Both the position numbers and the translations under genes were made by a program. A stretch of 45,613 nucleotides of DNA from Pseudomonadales bacterium (GTDB lineage Bacteria > Pseudomonadota > Gammaproteobacteria > Pseudomonadales > Azotimanducaceae), in assembly GCA_028279305.1 (NCBI GenBank), contig JANQOA010000334.1:1-45613 (forward strand), in the 5' to 3' direction. A model generated the notes under the pieces. The model searched no databases. It had not been told where the DNA came from and saw only the letters and a list, made by a program, of their open reading frames with translations. This document shows, one piece after another, positions 40,646 through 45,613 of this stretch (position 1 is the stretch's first letter; the number at the start of each line of letters is the position of its first letter).

Positions 40646-42556
40646 ATGCAACGACAAATTATCCGAATGATATGGTTAACGCTATGGGCAGCGGCAACTC
40701 CGGCATTTGCTGTTTCCGTCGACAATTTTGTCCTGCTGGATCACCAGGGCACCGCCCATGAACTGTATTACCACCGGCAGGCCCCCGCAGTGGTAATCAT
40801 GTTGCACGATACCCAGTGCACACACAGCACCGCCGAGGTTGCGCAGTTTGCCAGGCTGCAGGCGCGGTACCAGGAAGCCGGGGTGCGCTTTTACCTCCTC
40901 AGCAGCTCTGCAGGTCAGCAGCGCACCGAACTGGCCGCCAGCGCCGCCGCGCTGGAGATCCGCGCTCCGATTCTGGATGACCGCAGCCAGATTGTGGGTG
41001 AGGGTCTGGGGTTCGCGCACAGCGGCGAGGCATTGATTATCAACCCTGAGACTTGGGAAGCGGAACACCGCGGCCACATCAACACCGTGGCACCGGTGCT
41101 GGCGGGCATGCTGTCTACACCGCCGCCGGTCCACACCCCTGCTGCCGGCCGCGGCTGTGAGGTCAGCTTTCCCGACCCCAGCAACAACCGGCAAATCAGC
41201 TACAGCAGGGATATCGCACCGCTGCTGCAGGAAAAATGCACAGTCTGCCATCGTGACGGCGGGCTGGGCCCCTGGGCGATGTCCGATTACAACATGGTGA
41301 AGGGTTTTGCACCCATGATACGCGAGGTGGTGCGCACCAAACGTATGCCGCCCTGGCATGCGGATCCCAACATCGGCCGATGGAAAAATGACAGTTCCCT
41401 ATCCGCGGCCCAAACCGGCATGCTGGTACGCTGGATAGAAGCCGGCGCGCCGCGCGGCCCCGGCGAGGACCCCTTAGCCGCTGCCATTCCGGCAGCGGCG
41501 GAATGGCCGCTGGGCCCTCCCGATCTGGTTCTGGACATTCCTCCGTATACGGTACCGGCCAGCGGTGTTGTCAACTATCAGTTTCCAACCGTGGCCAATC
41601 CCCTGGACACGGGTGTCTGGGTGCGGGCCGCTACTGTGGTGCCCGGCGACCGTGAAGTGGTGCACCACATTCTGGCCGGCACCATCGACGCAGACGCCAC
41701 CCAATTGCGCCGCGACAGCGGAGTGTTCGATAACTACCTGATCGGTTATGCACCCGGCAACGAATCCCATGAGTTTCCTCCGGGCACCGGTGTCTATATC
41801 GCACCCGGCGGAGAGTTCTTGTTCCAGCTGCACTACACTCCGGTAGGCCGGGAAACTGTCGACCGCAGCCGCATCGGCCTTTACTTTCACAAGGACACAC
41901 CAGCCAACTATTTTCGTCAGGGGGTAGTCATAGACCCCACCATCCGAATCCCGCCGCGTACATCCCGGCATGAGGAAACCGCATACTACGAGTTTCCTGA
42001 GGATGCGTTGCTGCATAACCTCGTACCCCACGCCCACTACCGCGGCGTGGCTTCCAAATTTGAGTTGTGGCAGCCGGACGGCAGCAAAAAACTGCTATTG
42101 TCCGTGCCCAACTATGATTTTAACTGGCAGCGCACCTACCAGTTTGCACAACCCCAGCACGTAAGCGCCGGCAGTCGCCTGGTTCATACCACGTTCTACG
42201 ACAATTCTGCAGACCACCCGCGCAATCCGGATCCCACCCGGGAAGTACCCTGGGGGCTGCAGAGCTGGGATGAAATGCTGTACGGCGCATTCAGTTATAC
42301 GGTGGTTAACGAATCCACCAGTGCACCCACCCACGACCGCCTGCTGGCCCGCACCGCGCAGTTTGTCGGATTTCTGGACGCCGACCTGGACGGCAGGCTG
42401 AGCTGGCGGGAATTACCGCGGGAGCTGAAAAAAAGGCTTGTGCAGGGTTTCAAGGCGGTGGACCGCAACGGAGACGGCGGCCTGGATCTGCAGGAAATGC
42501 ATGAGATTACCCTGCGCCGGCAACAGGCCGCGCAACAGGCGGGCGAAGCAAGATAA
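40646..42556 (+). CDS. Secreted redoxin / cytochrome c / copper-monooxygenase / EF-hand protein
   Basis: A 636-residue exported protein (signal peptide to about 22). In order: a thioredoxin-like redoxin domain (30-160) with a lone Cys at 58 (DTQCTHS), a heme-binding C198-TV-C201-H202 domain, a type-II copper monooxygenase-like region (VVHHILAG, then PHAHYRG) like the C-terminal part of PHM and dopamine hydroxylases, and two EF-hands near the end (DADLDGRLSWRE and DRNGDGGLDLQE). Such proteins occur in marine bacteria, but the substrate is unknown. The ATG follows a near-duplicated 25-bp segment (TTGGGAGCAGTTC) at about 40608-40645. Confidence 0.85.
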   Translation: MQRQIIRMIWLTLWAAATPAFAVSVDNFVLLDHQGTAHELYYHRQAPAVVIMLHDTQCTHSTAEVAQFARLQARYQEAGVRFYLLSSSAGQQRTELAASAAALEIRAPILDDRSQIVGEGLGFAHSGEALIINPETWEAEHRGHINTVAPVLAGMLSTPPPVHTPAAGRGCEVSFPDPSNNRQISYSRDIAPLLQEKCTVCHRDGGLGPWAMSDYNMVKGFAPMIREVVRTKRMPPWHADPNIGRWKNDSSLSAAQTGMLVRWIEAGAPRGPGEDPLAAAIPAAAEWPLGPPDLVLDIPPYTVPASGVVNYQFPTVANPLDTGVWVRAATVVPGDREVVHHILAGTIDADATQLRRDSGVFDNYLIGYAPGNESHEFPPGTGVYIAPGGEFLFQLHYTPVGRETVDRSRIGLYFHKDTPANYFRQGVVIDPTIRIPPRTSRHEETAYYEFPEDALLHNLVPHAHYRGVASKFELWQPDGSKKLLLSVPNYDFNWQRTYQFAQPQHVSAGSRLVHTTFYDNSADHPRNPDPTREVPWGLQSWDEMLYGAFSYTVVNESTSAPTHDRLLARTAQFVGFLDADLDGRLSWRELPRELKKRLVQGFKAVDRNGDGGLDLQEMHEITLRRQQAAQQAGEAR

Positions 42557-42732
42557 AACCAGGCTGGGAAAGACAAGAAACAGAGCAATATCGAATTGGG
42601 ATTTACTCACAATTTCGATACTCTTAAACCGATATTTTCCGCTACCTTTAACAGTAACCGCGGCGAGTTACCGCGACACAGAACCGGAAAAAGAAGAGCA
42701 AAAAGCAGCCCCTGAACAACATAGGATCTCCC

Positions 42733-44118
42733 GTGGCCTCCAACGCTAAATACATAAATACCTACAATGATTGGTACGCCCAAGCGATCAACGAAGACAG
42801 CCGCACCGGCGCGGACCTGTGGCGCGGCCGTGACGCCAGCACCCTCTATGACTATCGTGTTATCCGCAGGCGTTACGACGAACTCAAAGGCATTCGGCTT
42901 TCGGGAGACATCAAGGCGCTGCTGTTCTATATGCACGAGGGCTTTCACGGCAATATGGCCGGCATGGGCTCACCCGCGCTTTATTCGCGCGCAAAATCCG
43001 GTACCAAACAACTCATCAGCGACTACATCAGTGAAATGGTCGCCTCTCTGGAACTGCTTGCAAACGCGAAAAAGAGTGAAATCAGCAAGCATGAAAAAAT
43101 AGAATTTTTCCGCCGTTCCGCCAGCTGCTTTGGCCGCTCGGCACTGATGCTCAGCGGTGCGGGGTCCTTGGGGCCATTCCATATCGGGGTGATTAAGGCG
43201 CTGGCGGAACAGGACCTGTTGCCCCCAATTATAAGCGGTTCCAGCGCCGGCTCGCTGGTGGCTGCGGTGGTTGGGACACACCCGCGTGAAGATCTGCTGG
43301 CCATGCTGAACGAAGAAACGCTGGTCGCTTTGACCACCCAGAACGACGACCAGGCGGCGGGTTCACAAATGCGCAGGAAAGATCTGGTGGATCTGCTGGA
43401 GAGGCTGATTCCGGACCTGACTTTTGAAGAGGCTTTGCACAAGACCGGCCACTACATCAACATTTCCGTAGCGCCAACCGCCATCAACCAACGCTCCAGG
43501 CTGCTTAACGCGGTGACGTCTCCGAACGCCTGTATACGTGAAGCGGTCATGGCCTCCTGCGCAATTCCGGGTATTTTCCCGGCGGTGACACTGGCGGCAA
43601 AAAACGCCCAGGGAGAGCGCAAACCTTACATCGCATCCAGAAAATGGGTGGACGGGTCCGTCAGCGACGATTTACCGGCACGGCGCCTGATGCGCCTGTA
43701 TGGGGTAAACCATTTTATCAGCAGCCAGGCGAATCCCGCGGTGTTATGGATGCTGCAGGATCCCACCCAGACCAATGCGTTATCGCAAATTGCCGGTGTA
43801 TACCAAGCTGCCGCCAGAGATATGTCAAAAGCCATTTATCCTTTTGCCATGAATCTGGTGCGCAATGTCTATCCCATCAACATTCTCACCCGTACCTGGT
43901 TTGGCCTCATCACCCAGGAATACACGGCAGACATCAATGTCCTGCCGCGCCAGCGCTGGTTCAACCCGGCCAAATTGATTGCGCGCCTATCCAGTAAGGA
44001 AACTCGGCAGCTTATTGAAGACGGCGAGCGCGCCACCTGGCCGAAAATCGAAATGATCCGCAACTGTACCGCGGTCAGCCGCACCATCGACGCCGCCCTG
44101 GCACGGCTGGAGGCCTGA
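42733..44118 (+). CDS. Patatin-like phospholipase with DUF3336-type N-terminus
   Basis: A 461-residue lipase. The first 130 residues resemble DUF3336 found before patatin domains (YDYRVIRRRYDELKGIR, GFHGNMAGMGSPALY). The patatin domain has SGAGSLGPFHIG, the nucleophile S171 in GSSAGS and catalytic D307 in WVDGS. It probably hydrolyses acylglycerols or phospholipids, perhaps in the cytoplasm or attached to membrane. The start is GTG at 42733. Confidence 0.9.
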   Translation: MASNAKYINTYNDWYAQAINEDSRTGADLWRGRDASTLYDYRVIRRRYDELKGIRLSGDIKALLFYMHEGFHGNMAGMGSPALYSRAKSGTKQLISDYISEMVASLELLANAKKSEISKHEKIEFFRRSASCFGRSALMLSGAGSLGPFHIGVIKALAEQDLLPPIISGSSAGSLVAAVVGTHPREDLLAMLNEETLVALTTQNDDQAAGSQMRRKDLVDLLERLIPDLTFEEALHKTGHYINISVAPTAINQRSRLLNAVTSPNACIREAVMASCAIPGIFPAVTLAAKNAQGERKPYIASRKWVDGSVSDDLPARRLMRLYGVNHFISSQANPAVLWMLQDPTQTNALSQIAGVYQAAARDMSKAIYPFAMNLVRNVYPINILTRTWFGLITQEYTADINVLPRQRWFNPAKLIARLSSKETRQLIEDGERATWPKIEMIRNCTAVSRTIDAALARLEA

Positions 44119-44144
44119 CCGCACCCGGGGAGACCGTCCGCAAC

Positions 44145-44227
44145 AACAAGCGTGTGTCCCGCGCAGCGTCCTGCAGGTGTGTGTCCCGTGCAATGTGTCC
44201 CGCGTGCATGTGTGTGTCCCGTGCAGC
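44145..44227 (-). repeat. Four dispersed motif copies after the patatin gene
   Basis: GCGTGTGTCCC (44150-44160), CTGCAGGTGTGTGTCCCGTG (44171-44190), a shortened ATGTGTCCC (44193-44201) and GCATGTGTGTGTCCCGTGCA (44206-44225), all minus orientation. The dense cluster fills the 184-bp gap before the next gene. Confidence 0.9.
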
Positions 44228-44302
44228 ATCGGCAAATTTGCGCACCTGAATTTCACAGGCCGGTGCTAGAATCCTGTTCAAATCTTAATCCGCGGATCAT
44301 CC

Positions 44303-45508
44303 ATGCAACGGGAATACGACATCATTATCTGGGGCGCCACCGGCTTCACCGGGAAGCTGGTGGCTGAATACATGGCCGCCAACTACGGCGGCGGCAACCT
44401 CACCTGGGCCCTTGCCGGGCGCAACGCGGCGAAGCTGAATGCCGTGCGCGACGCCTGCGGCGCTGACGTCCCGGTACTGGAGGCGGACGCCCACGACACC
44501 AACGCCATCGCCGCCCTGGTGCAGAAAACCCGGGTTGTGCTGACCACCGTGGGGCCGTATGCCCGCTATGGTTCTGAACTGGTGGCGGCCTGTGCGGAAC
44601 ACGGCACACACTACTGCGACCTCACCGGCGAGGTGCATTGGATGCACAAGATGATCAACGCCCACCAGCAGCGCGCCCGGGAAAGCGGCGCGCGCATTGT
44701 GCACACCTGCGGCTTTGACAGCATCCCTTCGGACCTGGGTGTGTATTTCCTGCAGCAGCACATGCGCAACACCCACGGCGTTCCGGCGCGGGAAATAAAG
44801 TACCGGGCCAAGGCGTTTAAGGGGGGCTTCAGCGGCGGCACCATCGACAGCATGATGGCGATGATGGAAGCGGCCAAAAAAGATCCCTCCATCACCCGTA
44901 CCATCGCTGACCCCTACGCCTTGAACCAGCAGCACCGCGGCCTGGACGGGCCGGACCACAATCACCACTACTACGATGCGGATTTTAAGTCCTGGGTGGG
45001 GCCGTTTGTTATGGCCGCCATCAACACCCGGGTGGTGCGGCGCAGCAACGAACTGCTGAACCTGGCGTACGGCGCGGATTTCCGCTACAACGAAGGCACC
45101 CTGACCCGGGACGGCGTTACCGGCCTGATGGGTGCCGCGGCGCTGGGCATGGGCTCTTCAATGATGAACAGCATGGCGGCGCTGGAACCGGCGCGCAAAC
45201 TGATGCAGAACTTTCTGCCGAAACCCGGTGAAGGGCCAAGCCGCGAAGAGATTGAGAACGGCTTTTTCGAGATTGAACTGGTCGCCAAACACCCCGACGA
45301 CAGTGCTAAGGACATGCGCGCGAGCGTTAAGGGTGACCGCGACCCCGGCTACGGTTCAACCGCAAAAATGCTCAGCGAGAGCGCCGTATGCCTGGCCCAG
45401 GACGACCTTGCCGCGGGCGGCGGTTTCTGGACTCCCGCCAGCGCCATGGGTGACGCTTTGCTGCAGCGCCTGCCGGCCAACGCCGGGGTTACTTTTGAAC
45501 TGTTGTAG
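44303..45508 (+). CDS. Saccharopine-dehydrogenase-like NAD(P)-binding reductase
   Basis: A 401-residue protein opening with YDIIIWGATGFTGKLVAEYM, a Rossmann NAD(P)-binding fold of the saccharopine dehydrogenase family. Mycobacterial trans-acting enoyl reductases and eukaryotic SCCPDH are relatives, with the shared stretches VLTTVGPYARYGSELV, CDLTGE and HTCGFDSIPSDLG. The substrate is not known, but a lipid or polyketide intermediate is likely. Its 3' end overlaps the last gene, on the opposite strand, by 20 bases. Confidence 0.85.
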   Translation: MQREYDIIIWGATGFTGKLVAEYMAANYGGGNLTWALAGRNAAKLNAVRDACGADVPVLEADAHDTNAIAALVQKTRVVLTTVGPYARYGSELVAACAEHGTHYCDLTGEVHWMHKMINAHQQRARESGARIVHTCGFDSIPSDLGVYFLQQHMRNTHGVPAREIKYRAKAFKGGFSGGTIDSMMAMMEAAKKDPSITRTIADPYALNQQHRGLDGPDHNHHYYDADFKSWVGPFVMAAINTRVVRRSNELLNLAYGADFRYNEGTLTRDGVTGLMGAAALGMGSSMMNSMAALEPARKLMQNFLPKPGEGPSREEIENGFFEIELVAKHPDDSAKDMRASVKGDRDPGYGSTAKMLSESAVCLAQDDLAAGGGFWTPASAMGDALLQRLPANAGVTFELL

Positions 45509-45613
45509 GCGGCTCTGCCGCCAGCCGGGCCAGCCACGCGGTTAACAGCATCAGTAACACGCTGACCAGGCTCAGCGCGCCTAAGGACGCGCTGAAGCCG
45601 CCGCTGAGATCGT
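45489..45613 (-). CDS. Possible MFS transporter C-terminus (partial)
   Basis: The minus strand stays open from the window end to a TAA at 45489-45491. The 41 residues seen include a single hydrophobic helix (FSASLGALSLVSVLLMLLTA) and a short polar tail, like the last helix of an MFS transporter. It is truncated by the window edge, so the call is tentative. Confidence 0.5.
   Translation of the reverse strand, partial: DLSGGFSASLGALSLVSVLLMLLTAWLARLAAEPPTTVQK

Overview
The window is a gene-dense, G+C-rich bacterial chromosome segment with 44 genes called, the last one cut by the window edge. GlmS, a recombination protein RdgC and the trio YdbH-YnbE-YdbL point to a gammaproteobacterium. The wealth of Rieske oxygenases and other small-molecule catabolic enzymes would suit a marine or soil member of the Cellvibrionales type, but the exact taxon cannot be read from the sequence. 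No rRNA, tRNA, CRISPR array, prophage or classical IS element was seen.

Layout. 1-2.4 kb: a zinc-type ArsR repressor with a textbook 12-2-12 operator and a coupled CDF transporter, a JAB-like DUF4329 protein, then about 630 bp of non-coding DNA with several repeat structures. 2.4-7 kb: aldo/keto reductase, Rieske oxygenase, SnoaL-like protein, a secreted HExxH protein and a VOC protein. 7-12.3 kb: a group of poorly known proteins: a CotH-like secreted protein, an alpha/beta hydrolase with Cys at the nucleophile position, an SdiA-regulated-type lipoprotein, DUF4956, and a PPP phosphatase joined to a kinase-like tail. 12.4-18.3 kb: FAD oxidoreductase, SDR, acyl-CoA dehydrogenase-like protein, TauD dioxygenase, a second Rieske oxygenase and a coupled 88-residue protein. 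18.3-24.2 kb: YfcE-type phosphoesterase, ydbH-ynbE-ydbL (phospholipid transport between the membranes), a small protein and glmS. 24.2-31.7 kb: VOC protein, GH3 glucosidase, a RAYT-like HUH transposase, a molybdopterin oxidoreductase and rdgC. 31.7-35.6 kb: an Nramp-family transporter with no ordinary start codon, DUF1801, GST, MAPEG and an enoyl-CoA hydratase. 35.6-40.4 kb: EthD protein, a third Rieske oxygenase closely similar to the first, and a coupled run of aminotransferase, CysZ-like protein and esterase. 40.4-45.6 kb: a redoxin/cytochrome/copper-monooxygenase/EF-hand protein, a patatin-like lipase, a saccharopine-dehydrogenase-like reductase and the end of a possible MFS transporter.

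Most striking feature. A short oriented motif, AGGGACACACRCCTGCAGG with core GGACACACRC, occurs about 30 times with an exact core and over a dozen more times with one mismatch between 14.7 and 44.2 kb. No exact core was found in the first 14.7 kb. About half the copies are intergenic, often as direct pairs about 30 bp apart, and half lie inside genes on either strand. In genes they encode recurring peptides such as DTHLQ in unrelated proteins. A RAYT-like HUH transposase gene sits near the middle of the motif-rich zone. The motif could be a REP-like element mobilised by that protein, a DNA-uptake-type sequence, or a chromosome-organisation signal; the sequence alone does not decide.
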